The translations under genes and the position numbers were made by a program. This document shows, in pieces, positions 11,301 to 20,935 of a DNA stretch of 64,000 bases (positions are counted from its first letter, which is position 1; every line of letters begins with the position of its first letter). This stretch comes from Wolfiporia cocos. Lineage: Eukaryota > Basidiomycota > Agaricomycetes > Polyporales > Phaeolaceae. The stretch covers positions 62,001-126,000 of the forward strand of contig JACCLO010000001.1 of assembly GCA_029448655.1 (NCBI GenBank), written 5' to 3'. The notes beneath the pieces were generated by a model, which was not told where the DNA came from, did not search any database, and worked only from the letters and a program-made list of their open reading frames with translations.

Positions 11301-12907
11301 TGTAATACTTGCTTGACAATACGACGGTGTTCCAACAGGTCGTTTCCGAACACAAGGATGTCGTCTAGGTAGACAATGACCTTTCCTTCTCTGATAAGGT
11401 CACCTAGGATATCGTTCATCATGTGTTGGAACGTGCTGGGTGCATTACAAAAACCGAAGTACATGACTACAGCTTCGTAAAGGCCGTTAGGCGTAATGAA
11501 TGCGGTCTTCCATTCATCTCCCTCCTTGATTCTTACGTTGTTGTAACCCCAGCGCAAGTCGAGCTTTGTAAATATCGAAGCCTGGCTAAGCTTATCGATA
11601 AGCTCGTCTATGCGTGGGAGAGGGTACCTGTTTTTAATGGTCAAGTCGTTTACTTTTCGGTAATCGACTACCATTCGGGCTCCACCGTCTTTTTTAGGGA
11701 CGAAGAAGACCGGACTCGCGATCGGAGATTTCGAGTGTCGGATGTAGCCCTTCCGTAACTCTTCCTGAATCCACTGATCTAGCGAGTTCGCTTCCTGAGG
11801 AGACATCTTGTATGCCTTACTCGGGGGCGGTAGTACCGCGTCATCGGGGAAGTCGATGGCGTGATCGTATGGTTTCCGTTCGGGCATCCTTTCGGATGCG
11901 CGTTGAGAAAATACCGTGGGACCAAACTCCTGGTATTCCTCCGGAACCAAGGATTTCCATTTCTGGAGATCCGCATCTGTCAGGAATTCATCATCCGACT
12001 TCTCCGTTATTGACTGAATGGCGTCGATAAGGAGTTCCGTTCCTTCGTCAAGGGTGTTCACCCAAGCGACAAAGGGATTCTCAGGCTCCTCTAAGCCGAG
12101 AAAATCTATTGGAAAGTCGTTGATAATCTGATAGATGTTGCGAGGTTCGATTTCGTCTTCTTCCTCAGAAATCGAGACCCGTTTGCCATGTTTGCATTTT
12201 TCCGTACACCGATATGTGAAGGTTCCTTCCGGCCAATTGAAGTCCGGGTTGTGTTTCAGGAACCAGTCATATCCGAGGATCACATCCGCATTTTGTACGT
12301 CCATTACGTACAAGAATTCGGTGGACTTGTGTTCCTCGTGCACCATATAAGCTTTTACTGCCATATTGATATTACCGGCGGTATTAGAGGTACCGTCGGC
12401 GTTACGAATCTCGAGAGGCGAAGGTAGTTTCTGAGTGACTAACTTTTCCTCGTGGACGAGTTTCTTATCAATGACGCTTATTGATGCACCGGTGTCGATT
12501 AATGCCATGGCGTTGACTTTCTTTCCATATACCCACAGTTCCACTTCGATAGAGAACGATTTATTGTCGTCTCGAGAATCGTTTCCATGTACATTATACA
12601 AAGTGAAAAATTTCAGCGCGAGCGGGTCAGGATAAAAGTATTGTACAGGAGGGGCACGTGTAGCTAGTGTCCTTGTCCTCCGGGCAAAGTCCATTGCGGA
12701 GTTACCGAATATACCGAGATGGGATACCGGGTGACGTACGACCGCCTTATCTTCCCACAAGATAAGGGGTCTCTGTGAAGCCTCTTCGTAGAGGTGCGCT
12801 TCTTCGGGGCGCTGTACACTCCCAGCCGCTGCGGGGCTGGTGTGTTCTTCACAGAACGTCTTCGAGACGTGTGGTTGGGGCAAGGGGAACCGAGATGGTC
12901 CCGACAT
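8372..12907 (-). CDS. pol: Element Z Pol polyprotein: protease, RT, RNase H, integrase, chromodomain, dUTPase
   Basis: An intact 1511-codon frame that copies and integrates the element. In order: retropepsin active site DTGAS at about residue 138; reverse transcriptase with YLDD at 513-516; RNase H (ADSSDYATG near 661, ending near LTADPLSRR); integrase zinc-binding HHCC near 887-927; catalytic D957, D1020 (SDRGPQF) and E1056 (QTERVNQ); chromodomain about 1245-1295 (VEKILDHR, RIRWKGFG); and a C-terminal dUTPase about 1370-1511. All five dUTPase motifs are visible: SVGFDLYT, APCSSLA, GVIDHDYQGEV, AGDKIAQL and RGTGGFGSTGK. The frame overlaps gag by 59 nt and is offset by +1, so expression by programmed frameshifting is likely. 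A dUTPase behind the chromodomain is unusual. No stop or frameshift was found. Confidence 0.95.
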   Translation of the reverse strand: MSGPSRFPLPQPHVSKTFCEEHTSPAAAGSVQRPEEAHLYEEASQRPLILWEDKAVVRHPVSHLGIFGNSAMDFARRTRTLATRAPPVQYFYPDPLALKFFTLYNVHGNDSRDDNKSFSIEVELWVYGKKVNAMALIDTGASISVIDKKLVHEEKLVTQKLPSPLEIRNADGTSNTAGNINMAVKAYMVHEEHKSTEFLYVMDVQNADVILGYDWFLKHNPDFNWPEGTFTYRCTEKCKHGKRVSISEEEDEIEPRNIYQIINDFPIDFLGLEEPENPFVAWVNTLDEGTELLIDAIQSITEKSDDEFLTDADLQKWKSLVPEEYQEFGPTVFSQRASERMPERKPYDHAIDFPDDAVLPPPSKAYKMSPQEANSLDQWIQEELRKGYIRHSKSPIASPVFFVPKKDGGARMVVDYRKVNDLTIKNRYPLPRIDELIDKLSQASIFTKLDLRWGYNNVRIKEGDEWKTAFITPNGLYEAVVMYFGFCNAPSTFQHMMNDILGDLIREGKVIVYLDDILVFGNDLLEHRRIVKQVLQILQDNDLFAKPEKCFFEQSSIEYLGMIISKGKVEMDPKKVAGVMDWPTPAKVKDVQAFVGFANYYRRFIKDFSKVVKPLTELSKKNTQWNWGPEQAEAFQTLKEAFTSAPILRIPDQESPFRVEADSSDYATGAVLSQYSSEDKLWHPVAFYSKSLSAPERNYEIYDKELLAIIRALEEWRHYLEGHPHKFEVWSDHLNLTYFKSAQRLTRRQARWSLYLTRFNFTMCHKPGKTMLTADPLSRRPDHEEGVELDNRDQILLKPEYFTVRALEASQQEIQSGDEDLLRQIRQALMDDQITKDYQELLKSGPKEFGKDLQEWNMEAGLLLRRGKVYVPKEPKELRTKILELHHDHVTAGHFGRWKTYELLSRNYWWPGMTTMVKQYVEGCDTCQRMKNHNQTPYGPLQPLPVPEAPWDTVTIDLIVHLPPSGELKQFNAIMVIVDRLTKRAHFIPTSDKITAKELANLLYLRIYPNHGLPKQIISDRGPQFAAALFKGWCEQLGIQRSMTTAYHPQADGQTERVNQILEQYLRCYIDVIQKDNWSWFLPTAEFAYNNAASETTKNSPFFVELGRHPNAGPTNLRPTQYVDLNVIAYERWSAQEQAKAAMKLAAERWSWYYDQHKRSVPFKVGDKVLVDARSWQDSERSLSPRYLGPFRIIEQLSPVTFRVHMDEQYRAYHPVFHASKLVMYKDPVHQKKPEPQPEMVDGEELWEVEKILDHRLRAGRVEYRIRWKGFGINDDSWVREADLDSAYDILQEYKASHPIPMQDVPLRRSARRKEAVHVFDPDSDDWEADECTWPDDWPQYREEFAKDPKQRMVRHPDGGWMSADINQNADLKIVVGEGGRMPEKGTKDSVGFDLYTATGDVLPAHGQTEYNTKLKIQVPFGTYGRIAPCSSLARKGIDVMGGVIDHDYQGEVIIILRNHSDISIDIRAGDKIAQLICEVAKDPHITLHGKSYFEKIKSERGTGGFGSTGK

Positions 12908-14840
12908 TGGCGACGGTGGTGGCGGGGGCCGAGGGTCCTGCTGAGCTTGAGTCAGCCGTCACTTCTTCCCAGATCGTTCGGGCACGATACGTCTTGCCAT
13001 CCGCGGGGGGCGCCGAGTACGGCTTCTTGCCAGAAGCCTGTCCCTTTCCACTACCCGAAGGAGCAGCCGTGGTCTTTCCAGACGCGGCAGCTGCATCCTT
13101 CGCCCTTTGTTGTTCGGCCCGCTGAGCGGCAGGCACGAACGTTCCCGCAGCCTTGTCCGCGGCAAGCTTAGGACACTTGTTGAAATAGTGTCCCGTCTGC
13201 TTGCAATAGGTGCAGACGGCATTGGCGGTGTCGGCGGGGGCTTTGGCGGGCGCCTTTCCCTTGTCCTTCTTTTTCTCCGACTTCTTCGCAGAAGCGGAGG
13301 ACGTCTCCTTCTTTTCGGCAGGGGCCGAGTCCTTCTTGCCGGCCTTCTCGAAGATCGAGCCCTTGATCTTGTCTGGATATGACGTTTGGTACATTTCCAG
13401 AGCGAAGTCGATCAGAGGTTCGATGTCGGTCGGGGCCTTGAAGAACGGAGTCTTGCCGAGGACGTTTAAGGTGTCCTTAACCTTTTCGGGGAGAGTCTCG
13501 GTGAATTCCCACACCAGAGTCTCGTTGGCGGTTTCGGAGAGTCGGCCGAGGGTGCGGAACCGTTCGCAGTAATTGAAATAGTTTGATTCTGCCAGTTCCT
13601 TGCCCTTCGTGCCGTAGTAGCCACGAATTTCCTTCTTCGCGATCTCCTTATCCGTCATCTTCCCATATTGCACCATTACGGATTTGGTGAAGTCCTCCCA
13701 GGTGCCGAGAGGTTCACCGTTTCCTGCCTTCTTGATGAGAGGCGAGAAAAACTTGTATGCGTCCCCTGTGACGCGGAAGAGGGCCGTGGTGATACGGTCA
13801 TGGTCGTCGTAGACCCTGAGCGTACCGAAGTACAGGCCCATCTTCTCCACCCATTCCTGAGCAGTCACCTTTCCAGATGACCCGGAGAATTCGGGGGGAG
13901 GGGGGATTTTCAGGTTTTGAGGCAGACCTGGAATCTGCGGGGCGACGGCTGCTGCGGCAGCGGCTGCAGCTTGTGCGGCGGCAGCGGCCTCGGCTGCACG
14001 GGCTTGAGCATTGCCGGGGGCCGGTGCTGAGTCTTCCGGTGGCGTGCGGACGCCGGGAGGGTTGGGAACGGAGGGATTCTTGCGATTCCTCCGAAGTTCT
14101 TCCTCAACTTTCTCCATACGCTCGGCGAACGCATCCTCGAGGTCGTCCAGCCGGGACCGGTAGTCCTTTCGGAGCTGCTTCTCCATTTCGGAGAGCTTGG
14201 CGGTGTACTCCTGTCGGAGTTCCTTGCCGAGGTCCACCATGGTGGACAATACCTCGTTCCGGACCGAATTGACCGCTTCATGTAGCTCGTCTTGGGCCTT
14301 CTGTTCGATTGCCCTGGATTGCCCAGCCAGGGAATCGATTCGTTCATGGATACGCTCCAGGCGGGCGTGCACCATTCGACCTAGGGTGTCGGTGGTGTCA
14401 TGGCTTATGGCCGCACTTCGTTGTACGGCGGCATCGATGATTGGCCCATGTATGGACCCATCCACCTTGTGGTGTTCCTCCTCAGGAAGGTACGCCTTGA
14501 GGTTGTTCTCGACAGCGACATTGGTCTGTCGTGTCGGACCCGAAAATTCCATTTCCAGGGTGGTGGCGGGCCCGATAGGGCGAGTTCGACGAGCCGGTGG
14601 GTATCCGGCAATGGGGGAGCCTGGGCGTGTACCCATGGGGTTGGTCGGAGATTCCCTTTGCGGGGGAGCGAACTCCGGCATTTCTTCTTCCTCTTCCTCT
14701 TCCTCTTCCTCGCTGAGGTGTTCTAGTGTCACCAGCTGCTGGGTTCCCGAGGGACCAGCTTTCGGGGTCACTGGGCCTTCTGAGCGGAGGCGCATCTTGC
14801 GGGGGGCGAGGGGGGTGCTAACGGAGGAGGTGGAAGACAT
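12849..14840 (-). CDS. gag: Element Z Gag (capsid and nucleocapsid precursor)
   Basis: A 663-codon frame, structural protein of the virus-like particle. The N-terminus has a run of about ten Glu near residues 45-54. A predicted coiled coil and Ala-rich stretch follow, then the capsid-like region (FSGSSGKVTAQEWVEKM onward). A classical CCHC zinc knuckle CTYCKQTGHYFNKC lies near residues 543-556, followed by a Lys/Ala/Gly-rich tail. The knuckle fits an RNA-packaging role. It ends within the start of pol, overlapping 59 nt in another frame. The start was chosen because it is the first ATG of the frame, 145 nt after the upstream ORF0 stop. Confidence 0.92.
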   Translation of the reverse strand: MSSTSSVSTPLAPRKMRLRSEGPVTPKAGPSGTQQLVTLEHLSEEEEEEEEEEMPEFAPPQRESPTNPMGTRPGSPIAGYPPARRTRPIGPATTLEMEFSGPTRQTNVAVENNLKAYLPEEEHHKVDGSIHGPIIDAAVQRSAAISHDTTDTLGRMVHARLERIHERIDSLAGQSRAIEQKAQDELHEAVNSVRNEVLSTMVDLGKELRQEYTAKLSEMEKQLRKDYRSRLDDLEDAFAERMEKVEEELRRNRKNPSVPNPPGVRTPPEDSAPAPGNAQARAAEAAAAAQAAAAAAAAVAPQIPGLPQNLKIPPPPEFSGSSGKVTAQEWVEKMGLYFGTLRVYDDHDRITTALFRVTGDAYKFFSPLIKKAGNGEPLGTWEDFTKSVMVQYGKMTDKEIAKKEIRGYYGTKGKELAESNYFNYCERFRTLGRLSETANETLVWEFTETLPEKVKDTLNVLGKTPFFKAPTDIEPLIDFALEMYQTSYPDKIKGSIFEKAGKKDSAPAEKKETSSASAKKSEKKKDKGKAPAKAPADTANAVCTYCKQTGHYFNKCPKLAADKAAGTFVPAAQRAEQQRAKDAAAASGKTTAAPSGSGKGQASGKKPYSAPPADGKTYRARTIWEEVTADSSSAGPSAPATTVANVGTISVPLAPTTRLEDVL

Positions 14841-14985
14841 TTGTGAATACTGTTTGTGACGAATGTTAGTTTCCGGGTACTCATTGTCTTAGATTCTTAA
14901 GAAGGGATTGGGTTTGAAAGCTGCAACTTTCGTTATAGATCACACTCGCACTCTATTTCAGAGTTAAAAGATGATAGTATTTCTA

Positions 14986-15909
14986 CTATACAATCGCGAG
15001 TATATCCTCTTCTACCGAAGTAGTTGAGGGCCCTGCCACCTTGTCAGGTGGTGTTACACCGAAGGCAAAAGTAATTTGTAGCGCTACGCATTCTGCTACG
15101 ATACGAGCCAAGTCCGTACGCCAATCCAAAAAGGAAATATTGCCGAGCTGTTTGCAATACTTTTTCATAATTCTCCAGTCTCTATTGGTGATCCTCCCCC
15201 GTCTCGCTCTATCCTTTACGTTATCCACCAGATCCTCCAATTCTACTACCATAGTATGGAAACGCATGTCGTTTTCCATATGGAAGCCTGGGTAATTAGG
15301 GGGGTGGTTGGCGAGAGGAGTGAGGCGAGTGAGAGTGCCTTCTAGCATGGGAATAACTTGATCGCATGCTTGGAGAGGCTTCTTCTTCCTGAAGACGAGG
15401 GAAGGGTCGAGAATCTTGTGGTTGGCCGGAACTGAAGGTCCGGCCGCCGGGCTGGAGAGACGGAGGGCCAGTGAAGAAGCTGCTTGCTTGGCTTCCTTGG
15501 CGGCTTGTTTGGCGGCGATTCGCTTATTCAGCTTATCGCGGGCGAGCTTGAGCTTGTTGAGTTCGCGGAGTTCGATTAGGTTCTCCATGGCGGTAATGGA
15601 AGCGGCTAGCTTCTCTTCCTCTGTCCAGATTCGCTTGGCGAGTGGAACTGGCTTGGGAGGTCGAGGAGCGGGTTTCCCAGCCTCAGCGATGTGCTTTGGC
15701 ATGTGGACGGGAATCTCCCAAAGATGGAGCTTCCCGGTGTAGTCTTCCTTTACAGGAAGCGTGTAGGTGACGTCCTCTGCCCGAGGAATGTCGGCGGTGT
15801 CGATGCGGCTGAGAAGGGACCGCTTCGCCGGTTTGACGTAAGGGGCAGTGGAGGAGCCACGGGTGCGACGGGTAACGCGGGGCATGATTCTAGAAAGTGC
15901 AGCCTTCAT
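14986..15909 (-). CDS. Element Z ORF0, uncharacterised 307-residue protein upstream of gag
   Basis: An intact 307-codon frame lies between the leader and gag of Z, in the same orientation, ending 145 nt before the gag ATG. Canonical Ty3/gypsy elements have no gene here and I do not recognise the product. The N-terminal 30 residues are strongly basic (MPRVTRRTRGSS). Residues about 105-160 are rich in Lys, Glu, Ala and Leu and likely form a coiled coil (ELNKLKLARDKLNKR). The C-terminal third is less charged, with aromatic clusters (RDWRIMKKYCKQL, SFLDWRTDLA). No zinc knuckle, transmembrane helix or protease motif is visible. It could be a second structural protein, a nucleic-acid-binding factor or a captured host gene. 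Preservation in an element with matching LTRs is expected from youth alone, so it is weak evidence of function. Confidence 0.75.
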   Translation of the reverse strand: MKAALSRIMPRVTRRTRGSSTAPYVKPAKRSLLSRIDTADIPRAEDVTYTLPVKEDYTGKLHLWEIPVHMPKHIAEAGKPAPRPPKPVPLAKRIWTEEEKLAASITAMENLIELRELNKLKLARDKLNKRIAAKQAAKEAKQAASSLALRLSSPAAGPSVPANHKILDPSLVFRKKKPLQACDQVIPMLEGTLTRLTPLANHPPNYPGFHMENDMRFHTMVVELEDLVDNVKDRARRGRITNRDWRIMKKYCKQLGNISFLDWRTDLARIVAECVALQITFAFGVTPPDKVAGPSTTSVEEDILAIV

Positions 15910-16917
15910 GAGAAACGAAGTTTCCCAGTGATACGTCCAAGAACAGGAATAGAAGGGATTATGTAAGGTAGGGTAGTGGACTCCTTTTCAGGAGCAAAGA
16001 AGGTGTACTACGGGGCATAATTACTCTTATGTTGCGCGCAAACCCTGTGCCGAGACGGCGCGGATATTCGCATGACCCTAACGGTCAGAGGCGCCGACTC
16101 CAGGGGTAGAGTTGCTGACTGCCAGGCCGGTTCCTGGGTCAGATGATTGGGATTCGGATACACGACACCGCCCCGGAGGGACGATGCCGGAAAGTGGCTG
16201 GGATTTTACATCCCTTAGCCTGTCCATGCTTCAACAATGAGGTTGCCGTCTAGTAGCCACATGGGTGTCACATCAGGGCTAAAAAACCACTGTCGATCTA
16301 AGATCGCGAGACAGCAGCGCTCCACATCCCGAAGGAGTGGGCCACGCGCTTCTCTTCCAATGGGGCCCCAAATCCGTTTGACCCATGCTCGCACGCCGAG
16401 CTGCCCGGAGGACTTATGCTATTGGCTACCGCGAGTGACCTATGGCAGGGTGATTTTTTACGTCACCCCCCTCACTGCTTTTCCCATAACGGGTTCAAAG
16501 CAGGTCCCTTACGCCTGGGAGGCGGCTTTGGAAAATTCCCATGCCATCATAATGATGACCCTGTGGATAGTGATGGGGCGCTGAACAACGCTTGCCATGA
16601 CAGGGGGTTGGGCGCACACAGGCAGACCGTCCCTTTTTCTCCACAGGCAGGTCTTAACCGCGCATAGTCCAAGCTTGTCAGCGAGGACCATGTCTCCTTG
16701 ACCCTGGAGTCCGGGTTAGGTAGGCCTCCTGCCTAAAAAGGCGGTGTGGCTTCCCTGGTTGCCAATCCTCTGCCGAGGATGGCGATGTATCCCCCAGATC
16801 TCAACTATCACCCCAATCGCCTTGTCAGGCAGAAAGGGATGTGCGCAGCAACAAGTAATAGCCCCTGTAGGATAGAAACCCAGACCCAAGCGCAAGCGCA
16901 AGGGCGGGGGTAGGGGG
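15910..16917 (-). other. 5' leader of element Z
   Basis: About 1 kb between ORF0 and the primer-binding region, with no convincing reading frame. It would be the untranslated leader of the genomic RNA and the likely site of packaging signals. Short direct and inverted motifs are present but none is diagnostic. Confidence 0.5.
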
Positions 16918-16928
16918 AGATTTGTTCT
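16918..16928 (-). promoter_or_regulatory. Self-primer binding site of element Z
   Basis: The minus strand reads AGAACAAATCT two bases inside the 5' LTR. It is perfectly complementary to AGATTTGTTCT in the LTR (plus coordinates 17053-17063), which begins 34 nt after the TATA motif (plus 17090-17097) and is therefore near the predicted transcript 5' end. I see no tRNA-type TGG primer site. The layout matches Tf1-type self-priming. Confidence 0.65.
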
Positions 16929-16930
16929 TA

Positions 16931-17629
16931 TGACACAGACTAGACTGTGGGACTCACACTATAACCTTATAGGCGACTTGAAGATGTTGCAGAAGGTTGG
17001 TGAGGAGGCTAGTGGGCGCAAGCAGAGATGGTATGTAACTGTGCGAATGCAGAGAACAAATCTAAGGCTTATCCGCAGTGATAGCCCTACTTATATACAT
17101 GCTTTGTTTGGTTACCGGTAAGGGAGCCAAACATGAAGGTGGTCTGTGCGCAGACATAACTAATATGGTTAAGTCGTAAACTACAATAGACCATGTGCGC
17201 CGGTAATGGCCGCACCAGTAAGATCGTTTGTTTGGACCGTAGGTCCATGTTGTGGAAGTGGCTGTAGCTACGTTAGTAAGCCATGCATGTGATTCTTATA
17301 TACCGGCATCGGGATATGAGTAATCATAAGGGCATTGGCATGTGATAACGAGCGGGCCGCTTATCCAATCGTACTGACATAGCCCGGTACCGGGATATGA
17401 GTAAAGCGCGTGACACCGAAGGTTAGTCCGCTGAGTCATTGACGCGTACAAGCGTGTTATGTACGTGTTGTTATGACAAGTGGACGTATACCGCGTTGTG
17501 TACGTGTTGTTTGGTTGCGTGTACGTGTAGACGGGCGCTTAGCAGCGTAAATGTCTACAAGGTCGTAGAAATACCAGATAAATAGGTAAAAATACGGGAA
17601 AAATAGTGGCATGTCCCAAATCTGTGACA
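16931..17629 (-). repeat. 5' LTR of element Z
   Basis: A 699-bp LTR, identical by eye to 7634-8332. In the element's own orientation it starts TGTCACAGATTTG and ends CTGTGTCA. It contains the TATA motif TATATAAG and, 34 nt on, the self-primer motif, and so is the promoter of the element. The target duplication AGTAG follows at 17630-17634. Confidence 0.93.
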
Positions 17630-17634
17630 AGTAG

Positions 17635-17701
17635 CCTCAGACTAGGAATACGCTGCGAGTAATATTCCCCTGAGTAGTTACTTGAGAATACGCTTGTGTC
17701 A
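17635..17701 (+). repeat. 5' LTR of element X, right part
   Basis: The last 67 bp of the X 5' LTR after the Z insertion, ending CTTGTGTCA. It is followed by T and the primer-complement AAGACGAGTCT, as in element Y. Confidence 0.88.
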
Positions 17702-19069
17702 TAAGACGAGTCTCCACCCCGTTCTGAGTTCATTCCAGAACAACCCCGGCGCACTAGGGGCAAAGTGCATTGTTTCTCCGCCCTCGAGTCGACTTCGGTT
17801 GATTCGGGTGTTAAACTCTTATCCTCCCGTATCCCAGGGACAAGGGAACAGGCTTCTGGGGGAATACACTTGTGAACAGCGTGTAGGGGACCACTCCTAC
17901 CGTTGCTTCTAAGCTACTGGGCCACCGTTGTGCAACGCGGCGTAAAGGCTTTGGGTTTCATCCCCACCGTAGTAACTGTGCACCCGACGTGTAATAATCA
18001 AAGGCGTTAAGGGGCCCTATGGCAGATTACAGAGGCACTGGGCACCTATTTACGCGCATTACCGCGCCACTATACGGGCATTACCGCCCCCCCGTTACTA
18101 TAACAACCCAGCGCCCCACAAGGCGGCTGAAGGAGCACGACACAGCTCACACATACGGCCACTTGGCCCCTTACGATAGTTTTAGACCCTCCATCCCAAG
18201 GGTTTAGATCCCGTGCCCCCGGTATCCCGAATTAGCTTCGGGGCTGGACGAGGTTTCGGAGGCAGAGATTACTTGCCGGCCTTGGGCTGAAAGCCCCTTG
18301 GCGTTTCTTGGCGCACCTCCGAAAAGAGGTGGTCTCTGAATAGAGTGGAAAGACAGTTTCCAGTTACCACCCCGATCGCAGCTATAGGCTGATCCACAGT
18401 GGGCGGGTAGCGCTGTTTTTCGCGACTCTACATTCATACATACAATCACTTCATTACGTACAATGGCTGCCCCTCACGATATCAACTACATCCGCGCCCC
18501 GCGCACAACCCCTTTGAAGCCCCGACCCTGGCTTCGGCCCAAATCGACCCGTTTCACCCAGGGCAGTGGGTGAATTACCAAATGCACGGCCTACCAAACG
18601 ACTTCGCACTCTTATTGGTAGCCGACAGCATCCACGCCCCCCGCCCTAACGTCAAAATTGCCCCCGTACACACTGAGACCCTTGGACAGCAGAGTCCCGG
18701 ATGCTCCCTAGCACTTGGAGCATCGGTGGAAGACCAAGGCCCCGGTATTGAACAGTTGGAACAGGCATTTCACCTGGCCAGGGAACAGTCAAACACCATT
18801 CGCGGCGCGAGTCCTCTAGCTCACATTGACTCGCCCCTAGCCATGCAATGGGCGTTCCCCCCCAACCCAACCTCGGCGGATTTCGGCTTTTGGTGTCAGA
18901 TGGTAGCGGCCACGATGGTTCAAACCGGTGTGTGGAACGCCGACATGGGAGCGAGGTTTCTGCGGGAGGCACAACGCCTCCAGGCAGATGCCCTTGCAGC
19001 AGGAGACGCGGCCTCGTTACATAGCCAGCGCTCCACTCCCCGTCGGTCAGTACCATTGGTCCCGGAAGA

Positions 19070-19584
19070 TGTCGCAGTTTCCTCTGCTGACATATTATGG
19101 GGGCCCCTAGGCTCGATCCCATGTCACTACACCTCCCCTTAGGCTCGCTAACCCCTTCGTCACTACGCCCTCCCCTGCCTGACGGCATGTGACCGGTAGA
19201 TAGATTAGATTAGATCATTGACTGATAGTAGTGGCGCCTTGGCACCGCCCCCTTACTTAGTCAGCCCCTCACATGACACCATTCCCATCATGCACACAGA
19301 CCACCCCCTTTAGGGTATGCCCGGTAGTCTCTAGTGTAGCGGATCCGTCATGTATATAATAGCTCGTCTGAGGTCTTACAACCTCAGACCTATTAATGTC
19401 AATCTGGGCGCGTGTGCCCTCTCACTCTGCATCTACTGTCTGCCTGCGCGACGTCTCCTCTGTTTTATACCTGCTAGTCTGGTAGTCGCCCCCCTTAGTG
19501 TTGCGGCTCCCCCTATAGACGACGTTAGGTCCCTTAGAGACAAGACTCAGCGGTTGGCTTGGACACAGAAGTAAGTCTGTGTCA
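19070..19584 (+). repeat. Solo LTR (515 bp) in the gag region of X
   Basis: It begins TGTCGCAGTTTCC and ends AAGTCTGTGTCA and is flanked by GAAGA at 19065-19069 and 19585-19589. Removing it restores alignment of the X gag with Y. A TATA-type motif (TGTATATAATAG) lies near 19350. It belongs to a family not otherwise present in the window. Confidence 0.85.
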
Positions 19585-20904
19585 GAAGAACGATTCCGGC
19601 CGATTGAAAACTGGGTGAGGTCGGTCCACATGGGATCTCCCCCACCAGTGAACTCGGCTACGCGCCCGGCCTCAAACCTCGGCTCTCAGCAGACGAACCC
19701 GTTTCTCCCCGGCTACACTCCCCCGGTCCTAACGCCCCAGGTCCCCTTCTCGGTCGTGGCAGCACAGTCCCCGGTCTCTCCATCGGAAGCACCACGGACG
19801 GCGCATGTGAACACCTGGAGAGCCGCGCCTCCCCAGGGAATGCGTGCGTCCATGTGGCGGCCCGAGAAACCGGCGAGCTCACAATGGGACGCGTACTCAA
19901 TGCTCCCGGAGCTGCAGCCTGACCCCCGGTACAAGTCCAAGGTGCGCGAACCCGAACCCTTCACAGGCGAGAACTTTATCGCCTGGGTAATGCGCCTGAA
20001 ACTGTACATCGACGACAACCGGCCGCTGCTCTTCACAGACAGCAAAAAGATCGGCATGGCCATCTTGTTGATACGGGGACCAAAGGTGGATTTGTGGGTA
20101 ACGGCCTTCACGCGTGAGCACTACCGTGACGGACAATGGCATCTGAGCTGGCTCCAATTCGTCTGGGAACTCCACCAGAAGTTCGACGACCCCGACTTGG
20201 AAAAGAAGTTGGCGGTCACAGCGGAAAAGCTCAGTATGACCATCGGTAAAGGAGAGGAATACTTCCAGGAGCTGGAAAGACTTCTTTCGGAAGCAAAGTA
20301 TGACAAGGAGAACCAGATCGTTCATCGCTGGGTCACCTCCGCCATCCCAAAAGAAATTTATTCAGCCGTACACTCCGCCTTCGTTGCCGCCACGGTAAAC
20401 GACAAATCGCAACGGGGATACAATGCCCAGATTATGGAAGATTACGAATCTTGGAAACAGGCTATCCTCCGTACGGACAATGCGATGCGTCGTCTCCGCG
20501 ACGAAGAAAAGCTGCGCCACGGTCGAGACCAGGTCAAGGGCACCGACAAAGGAAAAGGTCGGGCAACAACGTCATCGGGAACCACGCGGTGCGAGCCCAC
20601 CGCGGAAGAACGGGCCAATCTGCTCAAGAGGAAGTGCCACTCTTGCAGCAAGATGCAATCAGAGGCACCAGGGAAGGGCTGCAACAAGCCCGTCTGGCAC
20701 CAACCCAACTGGAAGCCCCGAGCAGCTACCAGTGGAGGGAACACTGGTGCTGGACCCTCACAACTGGCGCACACCCGCCAGGCTGTTGAAGGCCCACCCG
20801 CAGAAAAAGTCCTTGGGGAAGTATCCCAAGAGGACTTCGTGCACATGGTGGCCGCCTGGGCCAAGGAAAATCCGGAGGCTGCAAAGGAAGCCGGATTCAC
20901 TCAG

Positions 20905-20935
20905 GTACGTCCCCTCTCTAATAATAAATTTTCAG
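20905..20935 (+). other. 31-nt intron-like segment in X gag
   Basis: It starts GTACGT, has CTAAT in the middle and ends TTTTCAG, the same as in Y at 40614-40644. Removal would bring a TAA into frame eight codons later. See the corresponding finding. Confidence 0.4.

Larger units (their letters stand above)
7634..17629 (-). mobile_element. Complete Ty3/gypsy element Z with dUTPase and an extra upstream ORF
   Basis: A 9996-bp element in reverse orientation inserted in the 5' LTR of X. It has 699-bp LTRs that look identical by eye, the 5-bp duplication AGTAG (7629-7633 and 17630-17634), and intact long frames. Read on the minus strand the order is LTR, about 1 kb leader, ORF0 (15909-14986), gag (14840-12849), pol (12907-8372), polypurine tract, LTR. 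Intact frames and matching LTRs indicate a very recent insertion, possibly a competent copy. It belongs to the chromodomain branch by its integrase tail. Confidence 0.93.
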
